A stretch of DNA of 64,000 nt. Source: Pseudomonas lini. GTDB taxonomy: Bacteria > Pseudomonadota > Gammaproteobacteria > Pseudomonadales > Pseudomonadaceae. Each line of letters starts with the position of its first letter. The first letter of the stretch is position 1. This document shows, piece after piece, positions 16,177 to 26,285 of the stretch. Below the pieces are notes generated by a model, which was given only the letters and a program-made list of their open reading frames with translations, was not told the DNA's origin and did no database searches. The position numbers and the translations under genes are program-made. The stretch lies in assembly GCF_001042905.1 (NCBI RefSeq), contig NZ_JYLB01000002.1, forward strand, positions 1-64,000, read 5' to 3'.

Positions 16177-16991
16177 CGCTTGAAAATCTACTTTTGCGAT
16201 TCTCGCCAGATGCGATAAAGTATTTGATCGCGAATTCCAGAATAAAAAAGCAGTTGGATGATTGGGAGCACGCTCCAGAGTTCTCCGATATTAGGCGGCT
16301 TGAAGAAAACGTACTAAAAACATATATTGAAAGTGAGTGGGTTCGTGCTAAAGAGTTGGATGAAAAGCTTAATAAGCTGACAGCTTCTCTGTCCATTGCA
16401 GTTACTGTTGGCAGTGTTGTTGCGAAAGCTATATTTGACGGGCTGGAAAGCTCTCCGTTGAAAACAATAGCGCTAATACTGTCATCGCTATCAATGGCGC
16501 TATTTCTATTTGGTGCGGTTATCGGGTTTAACGGATTACGCCCAAAACCACGGTTTGGATATGGTGCAAGGTATCTGCGAATTCTCGCTGAAGGGGGACA
16601 TGATGCAGTTAGGGAGATGTGGCGTGCTGCAAGCGGGTTTCAAGTCACAAACACTATCCGATCAAATCAAGCTATAGTTGCGATAACGTTCATTCGTAAT
16701 GGGGTTGTATTCTTTACGTTGTCAATTTTTTTAAGTCTATTTGCTAAAAGTTCAAGCTCAGATTATTCAGTCGGTCAATTAAAGGAAAGTGTGTCTGTAC
16801 GTTCGATGGCGGAAAGTGACCCCGTAGGAGACAAGCGCTTTTCTGAGGGGGAAGCAGAGTTTGAGCCTTCAATGACGGAAGGCGTGCGCCCTTTAGTAAC
16901 CTTTAAATCTGTGGGGATAAGCGATCACGGATCATATTGTAATGTCTTGAGTCCGTTTGGATGTCCAGTATTAACTCTTCAGTTTAGATAA
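16161..16991 (+). CDS. Three-TM membrane protein coupled to the ATP-grasp gene
   Basis: The 276-aa protein starts at ATG 16161, 16 bases inside the ligase gene, with CGGAG six bases before it. A charged, helical N-terminal region (residues 25-72) precedes membrane segments near 75-92, 102-124 and 170-195. A basic loop RPKPRFGYGARYLR joins the second and third. The last 80 residues are polar and Ser/Glu-rich. It lacks ABC transporter or peptidase motifs, so it is not an obvious exporter. Pore-forming effector, immunity protein or peptide receptor are all possible. Its stop lies three bases before an IS66 end, so the C-terminus may have been altered by that insertion. Confidence 0.75.
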   Translation: MSFYLTLENLLLRFSPDAIKYLIANSRIKKQLDDWEHAPEFSDIRRLEENVLKTYIESEWVRAKELDEKLNKLTASLSIAVTVGSVVAKAIFDGLESSPLKTIALILSSLSMALFLFGAVIGFNGLRPKPRFGYGARYLRILAEGGHDAVREMWRAASGFQVTNTIRSNQAIVAITFIRNGVVFFTLSIFLSLFAKSSSSDYSVGQLKESVSVRSMAESDPVGDKRFSEGEAEFEPSMTEGVRPLVTFKSVGISDHGSYCNVLSPFGCPVLTLQFR

Positions 16992-16994
16992 TAT

Positions 16995-18197
16995 GTAACC
17001 GCTCCATGAACTACACATTCAAAACTGCCAAGTGATCCCGGATGCTGTGCTCGTGATCAAACACGTTCGTAAAGTGTACGGTTGCCGCGACTGCGAGACG
17101 GCACCGGTCACAGCGGACAAGCCGGCTCAACTGATTGAAAAAAGCATGGCCAGCCCAAGTGTTCTGGCGATGCTGCTAACCACCAAGTACGTGGACGGTT
17201 TGCCGCTTGACCGCTTTGAAAAAGTACTAAGCCGCCATGGCATCGATATTCCACGTCAGACCCTGGCTCGCTGGGTTATCCAGTGCGGTGAGCACTTTCA
17301 GCCGCTGCTGAATTTAATGCGCGACAGCCTCTTGGCAGTTAGGTCATCCACTGCGATGAAACACGCGTGCAGGTGTTGAAAGAGCCTGATCGGGAGCCAA
17401 GCAGTCAATCCTGGATGTGGGTGCAAACCGGCGGCCCGCCAGACAAACCAGTGATCCTTTTTGACTACTCCACCAGCCGCTCGCAGGAGGTTCCAACGCG
17501 TCTGCTCGATGGCTACTGCGGCTATCTCATGACCGATGATTACGCCGGTTACAACGCGCTCGACGCGCAGGACGGAGTCGAGCGTTTAGGATGCTGGGCC
17601 CATGCACGCCGTAAGTTTGTTGAAGCGCAAAAAGTGCAACCTAAAGGAAAGACAGGTCGTGCGGATATCGCGTTGAAGCTGATCAGCAAGCTATACGGCA
17701 TCGAGATCGCCTACAAAGAGAGTAGCGATGAGGGTCGGAAAAAAGGACGTCAGGATTTGAGTCTCCAGGTGATGAGTGAGCTGAAGGCCTGGGTGGAGAA
17801 AACGCTCCCATACATGACCACGCAGAATGCACTTGGCAAGGCTGTTACCTACCTGGCAAGCAACTGGAGCAAACTGGAACGGTACGTCGAGCAAGGCTAC
17901 CTGCCCATCGACAACAACACCGCCGAGCGTGCGATCCGGCCCTTTGTCATCGGAAGGAAGAACTGGTTGTTCAGCGATACGCCCAAAGGCGCGACGGCGA
18001 GTGCTTACAGCCTGGTCGAGACCGCCAAAGCCAACGGCCAAGAGCCTTATGCGTGGCTGCGCCATGCACTGAAGCGCCTGCCACAGGCATCCTCGGTCGA
18101 AGATTACGAAGCCCTGTTGCCGTGGAACTGCAAGCCTCGCCCCCACAGCTAAACGCGCCGCCCACTTTTGACTAGGTGGGGTTTATGGAGCGCTTAC
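16995..18197 (+). mobile_element. IS66-family element, internally deleted remnant
   Basis: The left end GTAACCGCTCCATGAACTAC and the right end (read inward on the other strand) GTAAGCGCTCCATAAACCCC are inverted repeats with the GTAA...TTAC IS66 termini. Only 1.2 kb lies between them, against ~2.5 kb for a full IS66. tnpA, tnpB and the 5' part of tnpC are missing. Flanking octamers (GATAATAT and GAAGATTG) differ, so no target duplication is seen. Confidence 0.85.
17032..18152 (+). pseudogene. tnpC: IS66 transposase (tnpC) fragment, 5'-truncated and frameshifted
   Basis: The frame from 17032 matches the middle of IS66 TnpC (VYGCRDCETAPV, ASPSVLAMLLTTKYVDGLP). Near 17341 the frame is lost. The sequence continues in another frame with [12 protein letters not shown] (first catalytic Asp), then [26 protein letters not shown] and the C-terminal [20 protein letters not shown] one-base deletion (or two-base insertion) at the junction explains this. 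The N-terminal helical and zinc-binding region is absent. Not expected to be active. Confidence 0.88.
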
Positions 18198-18212
18198 GAA
18201 GATTGGGCGCAG

Positions 18213-18542
18213 TTATAGAATATCTTTCAAGTAATCCTTAAGCGCAATGAGTGGTGCATTAAGCTGCTCCAGCGTCTGCGCATGACTGAAATCAGCTGAC
18301 AGCCGATGCAGTTCACGCCCTAGCGGCGTATCAACACCGCCTAAAGCTTCCATTGCCAAACCCACACAATGCATCACCCTAAACTGAATCCCCTCAACAT
18401 CCCCCCGACGCACCAGCAACCCAAACACCTCCCGCTCATAATCACTCATGATCGGATCATCCCGCAAAATCGGACTTTCACCTTCCATCTCGTAAGCCAG
18501 CTTGAAGGCGAAAAGGGCAACGGTTTCCAGTGGCAATTCCAT
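18213..18542 (-). CDS. Hypothetical protein, right paralogue (109 aa)
   Basis: Starts MELPLETVALFAFKLAYE at ATG 18542. Differs from the left copy mainly in the last third (for example SADFSHAQTLEQLNAP against SADLRGVQTLEQLDAP). No recognised domain, signal or membrane segment. It lies ~160 bases downstream of tRNA-Leu and its terminator. That both copies remain open and vary mostly by conservative changes suggests both are, or recently were, under selection. Confidence 0.75.
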   Translation of the reverse strand: MELPLETVALFAFKLAYEMEGESPILRDDPIMSDYEREVFGLLVRRGDVEGIQFRVMHCVGLAMEALGGVDTPLGRELHRLSADFSHAQTLEQLNAPLIALKDYLKDIL

Positions 18543-18666
18543 TGTGTGAATCCTTGATTCGTTAGCCGAGCGGTTTCGGGTTGTGGCGTTGAAAAGCAAG
18601 ATCAAAAGATCGCAGCCTTCGGCAGCTCCTACGCGGCGGCGGGGCGAGATCACTTTTCTACAGGCG

Positions 18667-18695
18667 AAAAAAAAGGCCTTGCAAAGCAAGACCTT
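18667..18695 (-). terminator. Terminator of tRNA-Leu
   Basis: AAGGTCTTGC-TTT-GCAAGGCCTT then a run of eight T on the minus strand, about ten bases after the tRNA CCA end. Confidence 0.9.
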
Positions 18696-18704
18696 TCTTA
18701 ATTT

Positions 18705-18789
18705 TGGTGCCCCGAGGGAGACTCGAACTCCCACTTCTTGCGAAAACGGATTTTGAATCCGCCGCGTCTACCAATTCCGCCATCAGGGC
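18705..18789 (-). tRNA. tRNA-Leu (anticodon CAA)
   Basis: The 85-base gene begins GCCCTGATGGCGGAATTGG and ends GGGGCACCA with an encoded CCA. The seven-base anticodon loop TTCAAAA gives anticodon CAA. A long variable arm (TTTTCGCAAGAAG region) marks a class II tRNA. The T-arm GGGAGTTCGAGTCTCCC is intact. Its last 21 bases are repeated at 12918-12938, showing use as an integration site. Confidence 0.97.
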
Positions 18790-18896
18790 TCAATGGCGGC
18801 GAAGTATAGAGATGAGATAACCGTCGGTCAATCAGGTACATGGAGAATTTTTGATATTTCCGCTAGACTTCCCGGCCCTGCTAGACGAACCCCATC

Positions 18897-21076
<2,180 letters not shown>

Positions 21077-21119
21077 GTTTTCTGACCCCAAGATTCAACA
21101 TTTGCAACTGGAGTGCTAA

Positions 21120-21455
21120 ATGAGCTTTTTTATCTCTAACGCCATGGCTGACGCCGCTGCACCTGCTGCTGGCCCAATGGGCGGCGGCTTTGAGTGGATT
21201 TTCCTGGTCGGTTTCCTGGTCATCTTCTACCTGATGATCTGGCGTCCACAGGCCAAGCGCGCCAAAGAGCAGAAAACCCTGCTGGGCAGCCTGCAAAAAG
21301 GTGACGAAGTTGTGACCACCGGTGGTATCGCCGGCAAGATCACCAAAGTGTCCGATGACTTCGTTGTTCTGGAAGTCTCCGACACCGTCGAAATGAAATT
21401 CCAGAAAGGCGCCATCGCCGCCACGCTGCCAAAAGGCACGCTCAAAGCGATCTAA
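21120..21455 (+). CDS. yajC: Sec translocon accessory protein YajC
   Basis: The 111-aa protein has a short N-terminal part, one membrane helix near 24-42 (WIFLVGFLVIFYLMIW), the signature RPQAKRAKEQKTLLGSLQKGDEVVTTGG, then a cytoplasmic beta domain. It associates with SecDF. GGAGTGCTAA precedes the ATG. It sits between tgt and secD in the conserved order. Confidence 0.96.
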   Translation: MSFFISNAMADAAAPAAGPMGGGFEWIFLVGFLVIFYLMIWRPQAKRAKEQKTLLGSLQKGDEVVTTGGIAGKITKVSDDFVVLEVSDTVEMKFQKGAIAATLPKGTLKAI

Positions 21456-21478
21456 GTTTCAACTTCTACTCAATCGAC

Positions 21479-21497
21479 GGGGCGCGCAAGGCGCCCC
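21479..21497. other. GC-rich hairpin between yajC and secD
   Basis: GGGGCGC and GCGCCCC face each other across five bases with no T tract. It is likely an RNA stabiliser or weak processing site rather than a terminator. Confidence 0.5.
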
Positions 21498-21518
21498 GCG
21501 TCATAAGCGGGCGGCGTG

Positions 21519-23387
21519 ATGCTGAACAAATACCCTCTGTGGAAATACATTCTGATCCTGGCGGTGCTGGCGATCGGTCTGATTTATTCCGCTCCCAATC
21601 TATACCCTGATGACCCGGCCATTCAGGTCAGCGGTGCAAGCACTGCACTGCAGGTTACTCAGGCTGATCTGGATCGTGTGAGCACCGCGCTCAAGGAATC
21701 CGGGATCAACGTCAAGGCGGCCACTTTGGCTGCGGGCGGCAAGGGCGGTCTGATCCGTCTGACCAAGGCTGAAGATCAGCTGCCAGCCAAAGACGTCGTG
21801 CGCAAGGCATTGGGTGATGACTACGTCGTTGCACTGAACCTGGCACAAACCACCCCGCAATGGCTGCGCAGCCTTGGCGCGCACCCGATGAAGCTGGGTC
21901 TGGACTTGTCCGGTGGTGTGCACTTCCTGCTGGAAGTGGACATGGACAAAGCCCTCGACGCACGCCTGAAAGTCTACGAAGGCGACGTCAAGAGCCTGTT
22001 GCGCAAAGAGAAACTGCGCTATCGCAGCCTGCCGCAAGTGGGCGGTGCCATTCAGCTGGGCTTCACTGATGAAGCGGCCCGCGAACAGGCCCGTGTGCTG
22101 ATCCGCAAGAACTTCAACGATTTCGACATTGTTCCGGCCGACCTCAATGGCCAACCGGTACTGCGTCTGGCGATGACCCCGGCCAAGCTGGCGGAAATCC
22201 GCGAATACTCCATCAAGCAGAACTTGACCACGGTACGTAACCGCGTCAACGAGCTGGGTGTTGCCGAACCTATCGTTCAGCGCCAGGGCGCCAACCGCAT
22301 CGTGGTTGAGCTGCCGGGCGTGCAAGACACTGCAGAAGCCAAACGTATCCTCGGCAAGACGGCCAACCTTGAGTTCCGTCTGGCGGCTGAGCCAGGCGCT
22401 TCGAAAGCCACTTCCGAATCGTTCGAGTTCCGTGAAGGCAATCGTCCTGCGGCGCTGATCGAGCGCGGCTTGATCATCACCGGTGACCAGGTGACTGACG
22501 CCAAGGCTGGCTTCGGCGAGCAAGGCACGCCAGAAGTGAACATCCGTCTGGATGGCCATGGTGGCGAGCTGATGAGTCGTGCGACTCGCAACAACGTCGG
22601 TCGCAGCATGGCGGTGATCTTCATCGAACAACGTCCTGTCACCACTTACGTCAAGCAAGTGGTCAACGGCGTCGAGAAAGACGTGCCGGTTCAGACGTTT
22701 AAAGAAGAGAAGAAGATCATCAGCCTGGCGACCATCCAGTCGCCACTGGGTGCCCAGTTCCGCATCACTGGCCTGAACGGCCAGGGCGAGTCGTCCGAAC
22801 TGGCGCTGCTGCTGCGTGCCGGTGGTCTGGCGGCCCCGATGTACTTCGCTGAAGAACGTACCATCGGCCCAAGCCTGGGTGCCGACAACATCACCAAAGG
22901 TATCGATGCATCGCTGTGGGGCATGCTGTTTGTCTCGCTGTTCATCATGGCCATCTACCGCTTCTTCGGCCTCATCGCCACCGTCGCGCTGACGGTGAAC
23001 ATGGTGATGCTGCTGGCCTTGATGTCGCTGCTGGGTGCAACGCTGACCCTGCCGGGTATCGCCGGTATCGTGTTGACCATGGGTATGGCGGTCGACGCCA
23101 ACGTACTGATCTTCTCGCGGATACGTGAAGAGATCGCGGCCGGCATGAGCGTGCAGCGGGCAATCAACGAAGGCTTCGGCCGGGCATTCACCGCGATTCT
23201 CGACGCCAACCTGACAACCTTGTTGGTCGGCGGGATTCTCTTTGCCATGGGCACCGGCCCGGTCAAAGGCTTCGCAGTGACTATGTCCCTCGGGATCTTT
23301 ACCTCGATGTTCACGGCCATCATGGTGACCCGCGCGATGGTCAACCTGATCTTCGGCGGTCGTGACTTCAAGAAGTTGTGGATTTAA
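21519..23387 (+). CDS. secD: Protein-export membrane protein SecD
   Basis: The 622-aa protein has an N-terminal membrane helix (YILILAVLAIGLIYSAP), the P1 periplasmic domain with PMKLGLDLSGGVHFLLEVDM, and five C-terminal helices with GMAVDANVLIFSRIREE. SecD works with SecF, using proton motive force to help late steps of Sec export. GTG 21516 and ATG 21519 are adjacent; ATG gives the usual MLNKYPLWKY start. Nine bases separate it from secF. Confidence 0.97.
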   Translation: MLNKYPLWKYILILAVLAIGLIYSAPNLYPDDPAIQVSGASTALQVTQADLDRVSTALKESGINVKAATLAAGGKGGLIRLTKAEDQLPAKDVVRKALGDDYVVALNLAQTTPQWLRSLGAHPMKLGLDLSGGVHFLLEVDMDKALDARLKVYEGDVKSLLRKEKLRYRSLPQVGGAIQLGFTDEAAREQARVLIRKNFNDFDIVPADLNGQPVLRLAMTPAKLAEIREYSIKQNLTTVRNRVNELGVAEPIVQRQGANRIVVELPGVQDTAEAKRILGKTANLEFRLAAEPGASKATSESFEFREGNRPAALIERGLIITGDQVTDAKAGFGEQGTPEVNIRLDGHGGELMSRATRNNVGRSMAVIFIEQRPVTTYVKQVVNGVEKDVPVQTFKEEKKIISLATIQSPLGAQFRITGLNGQGESSELALLLRAGGLAAPMYFAEERTIGPSLGADNITKGIDASLWGMLFVSLFIMAIYRFFGLIATVALTVNMVMLLALMSLLGATLTLPGIAGIVLTMGMAVDANVLIFSRIREEIAAGMSVQRAINEGFGRAFTAILDANLTTLLVGGILFAMGTGPVKGFAVTMSLGIFTSMFTAIMVTRAMVNLIFGGRDFKKLWI

Positions 23388-23396
23388 GGGGCTGCC

Positions 23397-24311
23397 ATGT
23401 TACGTACAATCAACTTCATGGGCGTTCGCAACGTTGCGTTCGGCGTCACATTGTTCCTTACGGTTCTGGCTCTGTTCAGTGTCGCCACCAAGGGCATGAA
23501 CTGGGGCCTGGACTTCACCGGCGGTACGCTCATCGAGCTGACCTACGAGCGTCCAGCCGACGTCACCAAGGTGCGTGAACAGCTGGTTACGTCGGGTTAT
23601 CACGAGGCAATCGTACAGAGCTTCGGTGCGACTACCGATTTGCTGGTGCGCATGCCGGGTGAAGACCCGCAGCTGGGTCATCAAGTGGCAGAAGCGCTGC
23701 TGAAAGTCGGCGGCGACAACCCGGCGACGGTCAAGCGTGTCGAATTCGTCGGCCCTCAGGTCGGTGAAGAGCTGCGCGATCAGGGCGGCCTCGGCATGCT
23801 GATGGCGCTGGGCGGCATTCTGATCTACCTGGCTTTCCGCTTTCAGTGGAAGTTTGCGGTCGGTGCGATCGTATCCTTGATCCACGACGTGATCGTGACC
23901 ATCGGTATCCTGTCGTTCTTCCAGATCACCTTCGACCTGACGGTACTGGCGGCGGTGCTGGCGATCATCGGTTACTCGCTCAACGACACCATCGTGGTAT
24001 TCGACCGGGTTCGTGAGAACTTCCGGGTACTGCGCAAGGCCAGCCTGATCGAGAACATCAACATCTCGACCACGCAAACCCTGCTGCGGACCATGGCGAC
24101 GTCGATCTCCACTTTGCTGGCGATCGCGGCCCTGTTGTTCTTCGGTGGCGACAACCTGTTTGGCTTCTCCATTGCCCTGTTCATCGGTGTTCTGGCGGGT
24201 ACTTACTCGTCGATCTACATCGCGAACGTGGTGCTGATCTGGCTGAACCTGAGCAGCGAAGACCTGATTCCTGCTGCGGTGGCCGAGACGGAAGTCGACG
24301 ACCGTCCATAA
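23397..24311 (+). CDS. secF: Protein-export membrane protein SecF
   Basis: The 304-aa partner of SecD has an N-terminal helix, a periplasmic domain beginning GLDFTGGTLIELTYE, and helices with IGYSLNDTIVVFDRVREN, the SecF counterpart of the SecD signature. It ends the tgt-yajC-secDF run and is followed by a terminator. Confidence 0.97.
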   Translation: MLRTINFMGVRNVAFGVTLFLTVLALFSVATKGMNWGLDFTGGTLIELTYERPADVTKVREQLVTSGYHEAIVQSFGATTDLLVRMPGEDPQLGHQVAEALLKVGGDNPATVKRVEFVGPQVGEELRDQGGLGMLMALGGILIYLAFRFQWKFAVGAIVSLIHDVIVTIGILSFFQITFDLTVLAAVLAIIGYSLNDTIVVFDRVRENFRVLRKASLIENINISTTQTLLRTMATSISTLLAIAALLFFGGDNLFGFSIALFIGVLAGTYSSIYIANVVLIWLNLSSEDLIPAAVAETEVDDRP

Positions 24312-24341
24312 CGGTTATCGCTTTTCCAGCTGTAGGCCGAG

Positions 24342-24373
24342 AAGGCGCGAGTATTGAACTCGCGCCTTTTTTT
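24342..24373 (+). terminator. Terminator after secF
   Basis: AAGGCGCGAGT and ACTCGCGCCTT pair over a short loop and are followed by a T run. Confidence 0.92.
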
Positions 24374-24432
24374 ATGCTCCAAGGCTAGGAGAAGCGCGGG
24401 CATGTCCCGCATGTGATGGTCAGGAGGTTCAT

Positions 24433-24987
24433 GTGAACAAGTCGATGCTGGTTGGTGCAGTATTGGGTGCTGTTGGAGTGACGGCCGGGGGTGCAGTTGC
24501 CACCTACAGCCTGGTCAAAAAAAGCGGCCCTGAGTATGCGCAAGTGCTGGCCGTTGAACCGGTCAAGACACAAATCAAGACGCCACGTGAAGTATGCAAG
24601 GACGTTGCAGTAACCCGGCAAGCGCCGGTGAAAGATCAACACCAGATCGCCGGTACGGTGGTCGGCGCGCTGGCGGGTGGCCTGTTGGGCAACCAGATTG
24701 GCGGCGGTACAGGCAAGAAAATCGCCACAGTGGCCGGTGCGGTCGGCGGTGGTTATGCGGGTAACAAGGTGCAGGAAGGCATGCAGGAGCGTGATACCTA
24801 CACCACCACTCAAACTCGCTGCAACACGGTCAATGACATCAGTGACAAGGTTGTAGGCTACGACGTTCGTTATTCACTGGATGGCAAGGAAGGCAAAGTG
24901 CGGATGGATCGCGATCCGGGCAACCAGATTCCGGTCGACAAGGAAGGCAAGTTGATCCTGGGGCAAAACGAACCGGCTCAACAATAA
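24433..24987 (+). CDS. Glycine-zipper 2TM-domain protein
   Basis: The 184-aa protein starts at GTG with AGGAGG seven bases upstream. An N-terminal hydrophobic stretch (LVGAVLGAVGVTAGGAVA) acts as anchor or signal. A glycine-zipper pair lies near 75-115 (GTVVGALAGGLLGNQIGGGTGKK, then GAVGGGYAGNKVQ), and a polar C-terminal domain has two cysteine-containing parts. The family (Rickettsia 17-kDa-antigen-like, SlyB/PcpS relatives) is envelope-associated with unclear function. There is no lipobox. It has its own terminator. Confidence 0.85.
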   Translation: MNKSMLVGAVLGAVGVTAGGAVATYSLVKKSGPEYAQVLAVEPVKTQIKTPREVCKDVAVTRQAPVKDQHQIAGTVVGALAGGLLGNQIGGGTGKKIATVAGAVGGGYAGNKVQEGMQERDTYTTTQTRCNTVNDISDKVVGYDVRYSLDGKEGKVRMDRDPGNQIPVDKEGKLILGQNEPAQQ

Positions 24988-25003
24988 GCTGAGCGCCTCA
25001 CGC

Positions 25004-25038
25004 AAAAAAGAAGCATCCCGCAGGGGATGCTTTTTTTG
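25004..25038 (+). terminator. Terminator after the glycine-zipper gene
   Basis: AGCATCCC and GGGATGCT pair across a short loop, flanked by A and T runs. Confidence 0.92.
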
Positions 25039-25121
25039 TGCCTGAATTTTATGTTCACTGCCAACGTGCTATGAAAGACTCTTCATTTTTCGCGGCCTTA
25101 CGCCTGCCTGTCTGAGACTCC

Positions 25122-26018
25122 ATGCCTGCCATCGATCATCCCCTGATAGACCAGTTCCTCGACGCCTTGTGGCTGGAAAAAGGCCTTTCCGATAACACCC
25201 GCGATGCCTATCGCAGTGACCTGGCCTTGTTCAACGGCTGGTTGCAGGAAAAGGGCCTGGAGCTGATCAACGCCGGTCGCGAGTTGATCCTCGATCACTT
25301 GGCCTGGCGCCTGGAGCAAAACTACAAACCCCGTTCTACGGCGCGATTTCTTTCCGGTGTGCGTGGTTTCTATCGCTATTTGCTGCGGGAAAAGCTGATC
25401 GCGGTCGATCCGACCTTGCGCGTCGATATGCCGCAACTGGGTAGGCCATTGCCTAAATCCTTGTCGGAAGCCGATGTGGAAGCGCTACTGGCCGCGCCAG
25501 ATCTGAGCGAAGCCATCGGTCAGCGTGACCGCGCCATGCTTGAGGTGCTTTATGCCTGTGGTTTGCGGGTCACGGAACTGATCAGCCTGACGCTGGAGCA
25601 GGTCAACCTGCGCCAAGGCGTGCTGCGGGTGATGGGCAAGGGCAGCAAGGAGCGGCTGGTGCCGATGGGCGAGGAGGCGATTGTCTGGATCGAGCGCTAC
25701 ATGCGCGATGCCCGTGGCGAGCTGCTGGGCGGGCGTCCCAGCGATGTGCTGTTCCCCAGTCTGCGTGGCGAGCAGATGACCCGCCAGACCTTCTGGCATC
25801 GCATCAAGCACCAGGCCAAGGTCGCGGGTATTGGCAAGTCGCTGTCGCCACACACCCTGCGTCATGCCTTCGCCACGCACTTGCTCAACCACGGTGCTGA
25901 CTTGCGGGTGGTGCAAATGCTGCTCGGCCACAGCGATCTCTCGACCACCCAGATCTATACTCACGTCGCCCGCGCACGGTTGCAGGACCTGCACGCCAAA
26001 CATCACCCGCGCGGCTAG
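25122..26018 (+). CDS. xerD: Site-specific tyrosine recombinase XerD
   Basis: The 298-aa recombinase has an N-terminal SAM-like core-binding domain (LDALWLEKGLSDNTRDAYRS) and a C-terminal catalytic domain. The catalytic residues are in ACGLRVTELISL, SPHTLRHAFATHLL and LGHSDLSTTQIYTH (Arg, His-x-x-Arg, His, nucleophile Tyr). With XerC it resolves chromosome dimers at dif. It is the housekeeping enzyme, not the island integrase, since it sits in the conserved xerD-dsbC-hom-thrC block. Confidence 0.95.
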   Translation: MPAIDHPLIDQFLDALWLEKGLSDNTRDAYRSDLALFNGWLQEKGLELINAGRELILDHLAWRLEQNYKPRSTARFLSGVRGFYRYLLREKLIAVDPTLRVDMPQLGRPLPKSLSEADVEALLAAPDLSEAIGQRDRAMLEVLYACGLRVTELISLTLEQVNLRQGVLRVMGKGSKERLVPMGEEAIVWIERYMRDARGELLGGRPSDVLFPSLRGEQMTRQTFWHRIKHQAKVAGIGKSLSPHTLRHAFATHLLNHGADLRVVQMLLGHSDLSTTQIYTHVARARLQDLHAKHHPRG

Positions 26019-26045
26019 CGCAGCTCCTGGAATGGAAATGCTGAC

Positions 26046-26180
26046 CTGTGGTGAAGGGGCTTGCCCCCGTTCGGCTGCGCAGCAGTCGTAAACCGGGTTT
26101 CGCGGTCGATCTGATGAAATCGGGTGACAGATTTTGGGGCTGCTGCGCAACCCAACGGGGGCAAGCCCCCTCGCCACGGG
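26046..26180. repeat. REP pair (GGGGCTTGCCCCC family)
   Basis: Two long inverted arms, CTGTGGTGAAGGGGCTTGCC and its near reverse complement ending at 26180, with secondary GCTGCGCAGCAG palindromes inside. It lies between xerD and dsbC. Confidence 0.88.
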
Positions 26181-26285
26181 GGCCTTATGTGGTAGGCTTT
26201 GCCGGTTTGTACGATGGGCGGTTATGACCCGGTGTTTCGGCACGGGTGTTCTGATCGTCCCATTTGTCCGCCTTCAGGAGTTCTC

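Larger units (their letters stand above)
18213..18725. repeat. Right copy of the 513-bp direct repeat
   Basis: Co-linear with 12426-12938. Starts 16 bases after the IS66 right end and runs through the paralogous gene, REP unit and terminator into the 3' end of intact tRNA-Leu. This is probably the chromosome's native tRNA-downstream segment. Confidence 0.9.

Noticed and set aside
17032..18152. IS66 transposase frameshift as programmed recoding
   Set aside because: tnpC of IS66 is a single frame in the family; no slippery sequence is seen and the gene is also 5'-truncated.
25122..26018. XerD as the missing island integrase
   Set aside because: It lies 6 kb away in the conserved xerD-dsbC-hom block and has the housekeeping sequence pattern.
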